From NCBI GenBank assembly GCA_964608915.1, contig CAZSQA010000019.1:1-64000 (forward strand): DNA of 64,000 bases, read 5' to 3'. Source of the stretch: QWQI01 sp964608915. GTDB taxonomy: Bacteria > Planctomycetota > Planctomycetia > Isosphaerales > Isosphaeraceae. Below are positions 45,676 through 53,315 of the stretch, in pieces (position 1 is the stretch's first letter; every line of letters begins with the position of its first letter). Below the pieces are notes generated by a model. The model worked only from the letters and a program-made list of their open reading frames with translations. It was not told the origin of the DNA and searched no databases. Both the position numbers and the translations under genes were made by a program.

Positions 45676-47175
45676 TCATTCTGAGTCCAGGCCCAGCTCG
45701 GCCAGCAAGCGGTAGAGCTTGGGCCTGGAAATTCCCAAAGCGCGTGCCACCGCGGTCTTGTTCGACCCATATCGTTCGAGTGCCTGCAGCACGGTCGCAC
45801 GGCTTGCGTCCTGCAATGCTGATTCGAGCCGATGGCCGGTCGGGGCGCCGCCGGAGCTGACGGGTTTCGTCCACGCTCCTCCGAAAGCGCCCTGAATTTC
45901 GGCCGGGATGTCATCCGCCTGAACTTGCGGCCCCGTGGCCGACGAGTGGATTTCTCGGATGACGCGTTCCAGTTCCCGCCAATTTCCCGGCCAATCGTAC
46001 ATTTTGAGCTTTTCGAGCGATTCGGGGCTGAATCCTTCGATTCGCGGACTCGTGCCTGCCTGAATCCTGTCCAGGATCGACTGAGCGAGCAGCGGAATTT
46101 CTTCGATACGGGCTCGCAATGGTGCCAGTTCGATCACGATCGTGGCCGCACGGACTCGAAACCAGGGGTCAAGTCGATCGATTTCGTCACGTGAGTGAGC
46201 CAGACTGACAAGGCGAACGGCTCCTGATGCCCGTGCGATTCCGTCCTGAAGCCGGGTGTCGAGATCGGCCAGGCTTTCGATCAGAATCGTCGCGCCTGAC
46301 GGAACGCGCCAGGCGGGTTGGACCGGAGCTTTCGAATCGGAGCCGATATCGATTCCGAGAAAGTCCCGGGCTAGCAATTCCGATGGAAGACTCGAAGGAT
46401 CGATCGGGATCAGGGGAAGGCGTGTCCCGTGCTGCGACTGATGACTCAGGTGGAGGATTCTGGCCAGGTGATGACGGCCCGTCGCGGGCTCACCGACGAT
46501 CACGATCGGGCAATCGGCACGGACAGCCGATTCGACGAGCTTCAGCTTCGCTTCATGCCCGGGACCGAAGCCGACGAGCGTCTCGAGCCCTGACATCTTC
46601 TGGCGGGCGCGGCGTCTGGTCAGTTCGTCCTGCAGCGCGATGCCCCAGATTCTTGCCGGGTCGTGATTTTCGGCGAGATCGGATTCGGACGCGGGGGTCA
46701 ATCGGCCGAGGATTCCGATGATCGAATCGGGTTCATCGTAGACCGGCCAGGCATCGAAACGGAAAACTCGCGACGCGTCGTCCGGATGGCTGATGAGCCG
46801 GCTCCGGAATTCGCTGCGAAACGCGGTCCCGGGGGGCGCGAGCAACGACCCGTTCGCAGCGGCGGACATAAACTCAAGCCCGGCTTGATCTTGAATTTGG
46901 TCTTCGATGGCCAGGAACGTTCGCCGGAAAGCCTCGTTACGATCGACGATCCGGCCCGCGGCATCCCAGATGGCGTAAGCGTCGGGTGAGCCGAGGAAGA
47001 GAGGAGGAACGGAGAGTCGAGGGCGTCGAGGCATTTCGTCGTTTCGCCGGCATGCAATCGTCATGTCAGGGGATTGGCCCTGATCGACCGGTTCGATTAT
47101 GTTCATGATAACGATCCGGCCGGATCCTGCCACATCTTCCTCACCCGGTCGAAAACCCTCGCGCGGAGTCGTCAT
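45676..47175 (-). CDS. Degenerate sigma-54-activator-like regulator without GAFTGA
   Basis: The 499-residue protein has a PAS-like N-terminal part (about 55-160: FLGSPDAYAIWDAAGRIVDRNEAF), an AAA+-like domain (about 198-410) and a C-terminal Fis HTH (NKTAVARALGISRPKLYRLL). The Walker A is altered (GEPATGRHH) and the GAFTGA loop is missing, its place taken by DFLGIDIGSDSKAP. It therefore probably cannot open sigma-54 promoters; it may act by DNA binding alone. A GGGGA lies just before the ATG at 47175; starts at 47106 and 47064 are possible. It is divergent from dgoK, only 9 bases away. Confidence 0.82.
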   Translation of the reverse strand: MTTPREGFRPGEEDVAGSGRIVIMNIIEPVDQGQSPDMTIACRRNDEMPRRPRLSVPPLFLGSPDAYAIWDAAGRIVDRNEAFRRTFLAIEDQIQDQAGLEFMSAAANGSLLAPPGTAFRSEFRSRLISHPDDASRVFRFDAWPVYDEPDSIIGILGRLTPASESDLAENHDPARIWGIALQDELTRRRARQKMSGLETLVGFGPGHEAKLKLVESAVRADCPIVIVGEPATGRHHLARILHLSHQSQHGTRLPLIPIDPSSLPSELLARDFLGIDIGSDSKAPVQPAWRVPSGATILIESLADLDTRLQDGIARASGAVRLVSLAHSRDEIDRLDPWFRVRAATIVIELAPLRARIEEIPLLAQSILDRIQAGTSPRIEGFSPESLEKLKMYDWPGNWRELERVIREIHSSATGPQVQADDIPAEIQGAFGGAWTKPVSSGGAPTGHRLESALQDASRATVLQALERYGSNKTAVARALGISRPKLYRLLAELGLDSE

Positions 47176-47184
47176 CGCTTCCCC

Positions 47185-48207
47185 ATGAGTTCCGAATTAT
47201 GGATCGCCCTCGACGGCGGCACGACCAACACGAGAGCCAGCGTCGTCATCGACGGCAAAGTCACGGATACGGTGAAATTCGATGTCGGTGTCCGCGACAC
47301 CCAGGGCGATGGCGACAATGCCGTGAAAGCCGCAGTGCGGGCTTGCCTGGACACGCTGATCGGAAGACTCGGTCAGGATCCGTCGTCGGTCGATTGCGTG
47401 GCTTCAGGAATGCTCGGTTCCGAGGCCGGGTTGATCAACCTTCCGCACGTCATCGCACCAGCAGGTGCCGCGGACTTGGCGCAAGGTTCGATTTTATGGA
47501 GAGATCCGCTCAATCCGGATGTCGCGATCCGCGTTTTGCCGGGAGTTCGAACCGGACCGGACCATTCGAACCCGAACCGGTTTGCGGGATCGCTGGCTCA
47601 AGACGTCATGCGCGGGGAAGAAACTCAGGTTTGGGGGATTCGCGAGATTCTGATGAGTCGCGACCTCAACGCGGTGTCTCAGCCGTGGTTACTTTTGTGG
47701 CCGGGTTCGCACACGAAACTGATCGCCGTCGAGCCGGACGGCACGATCGCCGGAGGCTTCACGACGCTGGCGGGCGAGACCTACGCGGCCCTGAAGTCGG
47801 CCACCCTGCTGAAGCGGAGCGTACCGGAAGAACCGGCCAGGCATGTCGATCCGCAGAGATTGACCGAAGCCGCCGAAGCGGTCGAAGCTTCAGGCCTGAT
47901 GCACGCGGCCTTCTGGACACGAGTCGCCGACATCACAGGCTCCATGAACGCCCTGGAGCGTGGCGAATGGCTTTCGGCCATCGTGACAGCCGAAGACGTG
48001 CGAGGCCTAGCCGCACATGCGTGGATGCGAGAGTCCAGGTTTTCAAGGATTTATCTTGGTGGTGAACCGTCGCGTCAGTCGGCTTATTCGTACTTGCTCA
48101 GGCGGACTTTCGGAGATCGCGTGTTCGCGCTGGATGACAACGTGATACAGGCCGCGGCGGCGGTGGGGGCGGTTCGTCTGGGCCATCTGGCGAAATCGTT
48201 CGAATGA
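47185..48207 (+). CDS. dgoK: 2-dehydro-3-deoxygalactonokinase
   Basis: The 340-residue ASKHA-fold kinase phosphorylates 2-keto-3-deoxygalactonate in the De Ley-Doudoroff pathway. Markers are WIALDGGTTNTRASVV near the N-terminus, VASGMLGSEAGLINLPHVIAPAG, the LLLWPGSHTKLIAVEPDGTI block, and the C-terminal FALDDNVIQAAAAVGAVRLG. The ATG at 47185 has no strong ribosome binding site and lies 9 bases from the divergent regulator start. No aldolase gene is adjacent. Confidence 0.85.
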   Translation: MSSELWIALDGGTTNTRASVVIDGKVTDTVKFDVGVRDTQGDGDNAVKAAVRACLDTLIGRLGQDPSSVDCVASGMLGSEAGLINLPHVIAPAGAADLAQGSILWRDPLNPDVAIRVLPGVRTGPDHSNPNRFAGSLAQDVMRGEETQVWGIREILMSRDLNAVSQPWLLLWPGSHTKLIAVEPDGTIAGGFTTLAGETYAALKSATLLKRSVPEEPARHVDPQRLTEAAEAVEASGLMHAAFWTRVADITGSMNALERGEWLSAIVTAEDVRGLAAHAWMRESRFSRIYLGGEPSRQSAYSYLLRRTFGDRVFALDDNVIQAAAAVGAVRLGHLAKSFE

Positions 48208-48228
48208 CGGTCGAAAATCGCGGTCAAG

Positions 48229-48247
48229 AGCGTGCCGGACGCACGCT
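48229..48247. terminator. Hairpin between convergent genes
   Basis: A 7-bp stem AGCGTGC / GCACGCT with a 5-nt loop lies between dgoK and the convergent S24-like repressor gene. Confidence 0.55.
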
Positions 48248-48281
48248 GTGAATCACGCAACACCTTGCAGAAAAGTAATTT

Positions 48282-49094
48282 TCAGCACTGAGAGCTGACG
48301 GCGACGACAGAACCGAGAATGCGGCCCTGGGACTCGGTCACCGAGAAGGGAATCGTCGGATAATTGCGGACTTCAGCTCTCAGAATGTAGTGTTCGCCGG
48401 AATGTTCGAGCCAGCGGATGACCGGCTCGTTGCGGGTATCGAGGGCGACCACCATATGGCTGTGCAGCAGTTCCGGCTTATTCTGGCTTAAATCGACGAC
48501 AGCCACACTACTTTCCGGCAGGTGCGGCTTCATGGCTTCGTTTTCGACACGGACACAGACGCTGTGATCCGGGTTCGGGACCCATTCGCGGTAGGTCAGG
48601 AACGTGTCACGCTGGGCGAATTTGGTGAGCTGGAAGTTCGGAAGTTCGGCCATTTCGATCAGCGGTAGCCGCACGAAGCAGGAGTGGGACCGCGAATCGG
48701 CAGCCCAATCGCGATCGTCGATTCCGACCGAGTCGATGCGGCTGACGCGAGACTGGGACTCAAGCTGCTCGAGCCCGCGCCGTATCATGATCAGGGGCGA
48801 TTCGGTGATGGAATCGTTGTCGTCGGCCTGATTTCGGTAAACGTAGCCGTCGCCGGTCAGTAGCCAGGCAGGGTTGACGCCAGTCTGATCGATGAAGCTC
48901 AGCATGACCTCCGCAGGCACGGTGACGCCGGTTTCGTAGTTGTACCAGGTGCGTGCCGGCAGATCGAGACGGCGAGCCAGCTCAGGTCCGCCATGTTCTC
49001 CGAAGAGTTCCATGCGGACTCTGCGTAGACGAGCGGAGATTTGCGTTTTGACGAATGATTTTGTGTTGGACGTTTTCTTGCGTGCCACGATCAA
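48282..49094 (-). CDS. Phage-type repressor (HTH + S24-like fold) with absent autolysis residues
   Basis: The 270-residue protein has an XRE-like HTH (about 32-80: GGPELARRLDLPARTWYNYETGVTVP) and a LexA/CI S24-type C-terminal domain (about 140-270). In active S24 proteins the motif is GDSM with the serine nucleophile and a downstream lysine; here the positions read ENEAMKP (Ala187) and a VIRW context without the lysine. Self-cleavage is therefore unlikely, though the domain may still dimerise. It stands alone, so it is probably a domesticated or non-SOS regulator. Confidence 0.75.
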   Translation of the reverse strand: MIVARKKTSNTKSFVKTQISARLRRVRMELFGEHGGPELARRLDLPARTWYNYETGVTVPAEVMLSFIDQTGVNPAWLLTGDGYVYRNQADDNDSITESPLIMIRRGLEQLESQSRVSRIDSVGIDDRDWAADSRSHSCFVRLPLIEMAELPNFQLTKFAQRDTFLTYREWVPNPDHSVCVRVENEAMKPHLPESSVAVVDLSQNKPELLHSHMVVALDTRNEPVIRWLEHSGEHYILRAEVRNYPTIPFSVTESQGRILGSVVAVSSQC

Positions 49095-49691
49095 GCCCGT
49101 CCTTCGAAAATCGAATGACCTGAAACCTGAGAACGAACTTCCTGCCGGTCGGATCCCTGAGTTCAGGTCATAGAGTAACGCTTAAAATAGCAAATCCAAC
49201 ATATTCGAGAAAGACCTGCCAGGATTCAACAATCCTGTTGATCTGGCGAAACGATGGAGCGAAAAGAGGTCGTATCATTCACGCTTCGGAAATCTCATAA
49301 GCATCTATATGTAAATATTTTAGCGACATTTTAGAGTCAGAGACCCGCCGCGTCGGGGATGGATTGGGGTGTTTCGTCGCGACATGCGGAACACGAAGAC
49401 CAGAGGCAGAACTACGTGCGAAAATCCCCAGACCGCCAGGTTCGGATCACCGGTTTCTGCCTGATTAACCATTCCGATCGAGTAATACGCCAAAAATTTT
49501 CCGATTTCGCTATAGATCGACTTTCGGGTTCTGATAATTTTGAAATGACCGTCTTGCCTTGATGAACTTCCTCTCACGCAAATTCGACCTTGCCTGTCCG
49601 CTGATCAGCGGTCCAGAGCGTCACCACGTGACGAATTCGCCGTCGATCTCTCGGTTTCATCCCGCTTCGAAAACGACCAGGAGCATTCCCA
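49095..49691. other. A/T-rich 597-base intergenic region
   Basis: This stretch has lower GC than its neighbours, especially 49185-49330 and 49485-49560. It contains a nested palindrome near 49220-49243 (CAGGATT-CAAC-AATCCTG overlapping CAACA-ATCC-TGTTG). No coding frame is supported. It must carry promoters for the divergent repressor and the DUF1559 gene. Confidence 0.45.
49220..49243. promoter_or_regulatory. Candidate operator or hairpin
   Basis: Two overlapping inverted repeats, CAGGATT/AATCCTG and CAACA/TGTTG, lie about 125 bases upstream of the S24-like repressor start. They could be its operator, but a plain hairpin is possible. Confidence 0.3.
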
Positions 49692-50702
49692 ATGACGAAA
49701 CGACGAGGCTTCACCCTCATCGAACTGTTGGTGGTTATCGCCATCATCGCCGTTCTCATCTCGCTTTTGCTGCCCGCGGTGCAGTCCGCCCGTGAAGCCG
49801 CCCGCCGGGCACAGTGCGTGAACAATATCAAGCAGCTCGCACTGGCTGCGCATAACTATCATGACGTCAACGGCAAGTTCCCCGCCGGGTTGTACTTGCA
49901 CCCGGTGTTCGGGCCTCAGGGTCTGGCCTGGAACAATTCCAGCTGGATCGTTCTGCTGTTGCCGCAGATGGAACAAACGGCCGTCCATAACGCCGTGAAC
50001 TTCAACATCATGTGGGGCGATCAGCTCGGTGGCGGCTGGCGCTGGAACAAGGCCGTTTATATGGGCCAGCAGAACATGACCGTCCGGATGACGATCCTGA
50101 ATTCGCTGATCTGCCCGTCCGACAACAGCGACAACATCGACAACACAAACGCGGACGAAATCATCGGCCAGCAAGGTGCCGGGACATCGTATGTGGGCAA
50201 TATGGGCGATAACTGCCTGGCGTGTGCCCCGACCGCTGGCACGGTAGTTTTGTGTTCGGACACAGGCAGGTTTTGCCGGGGCCCGCAACTGGGCCATAAC
50301 CGGACCTCCTCGACCGGGCAGGATATCGAAAACGGCGGCATCGCCGGCAGCGGCGTTTTCTGGGCCTGGGGCTCGAACGTCGGCGTGGCGCAAATCACGG
50401 ACGGTACGAGCAATACGTTCATGATGGGCGAACAGATCCGGCGGATTACCCGCTGGAATTGCTGGGTGCATGCCAATCAGACGATCGGCTCGACGGCAAT
50501 TCCGCTGAATTACAAGCTCCAGCCCGCCAACGTGGAGAACTGGACGAGGCAATACTCGTTCCGGTCGAACCACGCCGGTGGCGCAAACTTCGCCATGTGC
50601 GACGGCTCCGTGAAGTTCATCAAGGAGCAGATCTCCTTCCCGATCTATCAGGGCCTGAGCACGCGCGGCCAAGGCGAAGTCATCTCGGCTGACGCTTATT
50701 GA
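49692..50702 (+). CDS. DUF1559 prepilin-like protein
   Basis: The 336-residue protein starts with a type IV prepilin leader and helix (MTKRRGFTLIELLVVIAIIA), cleaved between G6 and F7. The mature part carries the DUF1559 (SBP_bac_10) features: NNIKQLALAAHNYHDVNGKFPAG near the start and FRSNHAGGANFAMCDGSVKFI near the end. DUF1559 proteins are planctomycete pseudopilin-like surface proteins, present in dozens of copies per genome. AGGAG is 9 nt upstream. The lipoprotein gene next to it starts about 100 bases after the stop. Confidence 0.95.
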   Translation: MTKRRGFTLIELLVVIAIIAVLISLLLPAVQSAREAARRAQCVNNIKQLALAAHNYHDVNGKFPAGLYLHPVFGPQGLAWNNSSWIVLLLPQMEQTAVHNAVNFNIMWGDQLGGGWRWNKAVYMGQQNMTVRMTILNSLICPSDNSDNIDNTNADEIIGQQGAGTSYVGNMGDNCLACAPTAGTVVLCSDTGRFCRGPQLGHNRTSSTGQDIENGGIAGSGVFWAWGSNVGVAQITDGTSNTFMMGEQIRRITRWNCWVHANQTIGSTAIPLNYKLQPANVENWTRQYSFRSNHAGGANFAMCDGSVKFIKEQISFPIYQGLSTRGQGEVISADAY

Positions 50703-50802
50703 CCCGGCTCGATTGACGTTCCCGATGGCTGGCGACGCTGTTCCGCTTGGAAACGTCGCCGGCCGAATGTCCTCATTCCGAACGACTTGTGGAGAAATCG
50801 AC

Positions 50803-51243
50803 GTGTTCCGAATCTTGTTCAGCTCACCCCTGAAACTGGTTGTCGCGTTCGTGCTGCCTGCGATCTTCGTCGGTTGCGGCGGCTCGAGCGGTCCTGAAAT
50901 GGCGAGGGTCAGCGGCAAAGTCACTTATCAAGGCAAACCCTTGACGAAGGGTACGATTTCGTTCATTTCGAACGACCCGAGCGGATCCAACGCCAATTCC
51001 GTCATCGGGCCGGACGGCTCCTACTCGCTTCAGACCACCAACCCGAATGACGGGGCGGTCGTGGGCGAGTATCGGGTGATCGTCTCCGATATCGACCCGA
51101 ACGCCCTGAACACGCCGGCCCCCGGCGAACCTGTCAAAAAGCAGGAACGGCTGATTCCGGAAAAGTACGAGAAGCCGGATACGAGCGGTTTGACACGGAA
51201 GGTCGTAAGCGGCAGCAACAGTTTCGACATCGCTCTGGAGTGA
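50803..51243 (+). CDS. Small lipoprotein with a carboxypeptidase-regulatory-like fold
   Basis: The 146-residue protein starts at GTG 50803, with GGAGA about 8 nt upstream. A short basic/hydrophobic stretch leads to lipobox IFVGC (Cys24). The mature part (MARVSGKVTYQGKPLTKGTISFISND ... GSYSLQTTNPNDGAVVGEYRVIVS) resembles carboxypeptidase regulatory-like beta-sandwich repeats. DUF1559 genes are often followed by such a lipoprotein in planctomycetes. Earlier in-frame starts (50713) lack a ribosome binding site. Confidence 0.83.
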   Translation: MFRILFSSPLKLVVAFVLPAIFVGCGGSSGPEMARVSGKVTYQGKPLTKGTISFISNDPSGSNANSVIGPDGSYSLQTTNPNDGAVVGEYRVIVSDIDPNALNTPAPGEPVKKQERLIPEKYEKPDTSGLTRKVVSGSNSFDIALE

Positions 51244-51309
51244 TCGCAGGCCAGGCCTGCCGCTTGAAACGTTCGCAGGCTTGCCGTTTCCCGGTAAACG
51301 AAGTGCAAA

Positions 51310-51341
51310 AAAACGCGTGCCGAATGATCGGCACGCGTTTT
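51310..51341 (+). terminator. Intrinsic terminator
   Basis: A perfect 14-bp stem AAAACGCGTGCCGA / TCGGCACGCGTTTT with a 4-nt loop ends in a T run. It follows the DUF1559-lipoprotein pair and may also serve the convergent gene. Confidence 0.85.
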
Positions 51342-51380
51342 CGTTTCGGAGGGGATCGAGTCGCGGCAGTCAGTTCCGCG

Positions 51381-52991
51381 TCATTGAGCCGGATCACCCG
51401 TCGCCGGTGGCGTGGCCGGCTGTTCGGCCGGTGCGGCATTATCCGAACCTTCGGCAGGTTTATCCTGAGTTGCCCGGCCCGTGGGGCGGGTCATCTTGCG
51501 AACGGCGGCTTCGTTCACACCTTCGACGGGCGACGTTCTCAGCGTCTTGAAGCTGAAGCCGAGCATACCAGGCAGGCGAGACAGCGGGAGCGGACGGATA
51601 CCGAGGCTGCGAGCTTCACGAAGCACTTCGTTCTTCCGCTGGAGGAAGTCGCGCTGGGCTTCGGTCATGCTGCGGAGCTGTTCGGGCGACATGTCGCGGT
51701 CGTCGTCGACGTACCAGGCGATCCGGGCACTCAGCTTGCCCTTTTCGATCGCTTCACCGGAGATCAGTTGAAGATCGTAAGTGATGACACCACCGGACGA
51801 AGCGATCATCTGGCGAATGTCGTTGCGGTCGTCCTTGCCGTCCCGGTCGATGTCGAGCGGGCCGATCAGGGCGAATTGCTGCGGTTCCGTCGCATTCCAG
51901 CCGGCGGAATAGAGAATGTCACCGGCGACGATCGGCTTGGCCAGATCCTTGGTCTCGATGATTCGGCCAATGCTGTACTGGGTACCGACTTCGGTGATTT
52001 CGATCTGGCCCTTGGGCTTGTCGGTCGGAATGCCGATGGCCTTGCGGTCGAAGATCGTGAATCGCATCGTCGGACGCACGCCCATGCTGCGTGTGACGTC
52101 CACCCGGGCCGTCTTGGTGCCGTAGTCGACGAAAGTGACTTTGCCGTCCGGGTTATCGAGGATGTCTTCCTTACGCTGGGTCTTGTCGCGAATTTCCCGA
52201 AGCTGTCCGACCAGTTCGGAACGCTCGGTGCTGTGCTTGCTCGTCGCTTCAGCCAGCGTACCCTGCATTTCGGCCAGTTCGGTTTCTTTGAGATTCGCTT
52301 CGCGGCGAGCCGTTTCGACTGATTCGGTCAGATCGACCCGGCCTTCTTCGTGACCCTTCTGGACTGCGGCCAGATCGGCCTTGACCTTCTCGAGTTCCGC
52401 CTGGGTCGTCTTCAACTGTTCTTCGTGAACGGAATTGACGCTGGCGAGAGACTTGCGAAGGTTGTAGTTGTCGATGAAGAACTCGGCCTCGACTTCGGAA
52501 GCGGTCTTCAGAAGATCGGCCAGATTTTCGACTTGCGATCGCAAATCGGCGGACGGATTGCCCAGGAAACGGCTGGCCGCGGCCCGCTGATCTTCCATCA
52601 GCGTCACGAGTTCCTGATTTTTCGTCAGCTCCTGACGCACGGAGGGGGCGTCCGGAATTTTGGCCAGAATTTTTTGTTCGGCCGCAGCGCGAAGTCCGGT
52701 GACGGTCTGGTTGATCGAAGCCTTGAGGGCTTCGAGATCCGGGAACGCACCACCTTCGGCCGGCTTGAGGTTGGCGTAGCCGAGTGCCACGCCGAGATCC
52801 TTGAGGGCCGCATCAGCCGCGGATTGCTGCGTGGCAGCTTCGGCCTGCGCCTTCTTGGCGCTATCCGCCTGGCTCAGCGCCTTGGAGGACTCGCTGTAGA
52901 AATAGTATGTGGTACTCGCGAAGAGCACCGTGAAGGTGGCCAGTGCGGCCACCGCAATCTTCAAACCCTGATTATCGTTGCTTGCCGCCAT
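51381..52991 (-). CDS. Membrane-anchored coiled-coil protein
   Basis: The 536-residue protein has an N-terminal membrane segment (about 10-30, LKIAVAALATFTVLFASTTYYFY) and a long coiled-coil region (about 35-290, rich in Ala/Glu/Lys). A C-terminal globular domain (about 290-470) has strand-rich parts such as VTFVDYGTKTARVDVTRSMGVRPTMRFTIFDR. The end is Pro/Ala-rich. I do not recognise a family; similar planctomycete hypotheticals exist. GGGAG lies 9-13 nt before the ATG. The function is unknown, perhaps envelope tethering. Confidence 0.75.
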   Translation of the reverse strand: MAASNDNQGLKIAVAALATFTVLFASTTYYFYSESSKALSQADSAKKAQAEAATQQSAADAALKDLGVALGYANLKPAEGGAFPDLEALKASINQTVTGLRAAAEQKILAKIPDAPSVRQELTKNQELVTLMEDQRAAASRFLGNPSADLRSQVENLADLLKTASEVEAEFFIDNYNLRKSLASVNSVHEEQLKTTQAELEKVKADLAAVQKGHEEGRVDLTESVETARREANLKETELAEMQGTLAEATSKHSTERSELVGQLREIRDKTQRKEDILDNPDGKVTFVDYGTKTARVDVTRSMGVRPTMRFTIFDRKAIGIPTDKPKGQIEITEVGTQYSIGRIIETKDLAKPIVAGDILYSAGWNATEPQQFALIGPLDIDRDGKDDRNDIRQMIASSGGVITYDLQLISGEAIEKGKLSARIAWYVDDDRDMSPEQLRSMTEAQRDFLQRKNEVLREARSLGIRPLPLSRLPGMLGFSFKTLRTSPVEGVNEAAVRKMTRPTGRATQDKPAEGSDNAAPAEQPATPPATGDPAQ

Positions 52992-53315
52992 AGCGCAATG
53001 GCTCCCTACCGGATGAACCCTGTAGCCGGAAGGCCGTCAATCAACCGATTATGGCATACCTGATCCCGAAAGATCCGGCCGAGCACACGATTCCGCCCAT
53101 TTGAATGTGAGTCTGATACGGCCATTCGCATCGTGACGATTTTTCCGCCCCGATACCCGACCGACCCACTGCACACAGCCACCCGGCGGAAACTCCAGCG
53201 TACTCCAGCCTACCCTGCGACATCCCGTTTGCCGTATCCTGATCTTCGTGAGGTCCCCGACCCGTTGTTGTCCCTCTACCGATTCTGACGCCAGCAGTCC
53301 CGGAAAAATTCCCTC
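52992..53315. other. Divergent intergenic region upstream of polA
   Basis: No gene is seen in these 324 bases; promoters for the coiled-coil gene and polA must lie here. Confidence 0.4.
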
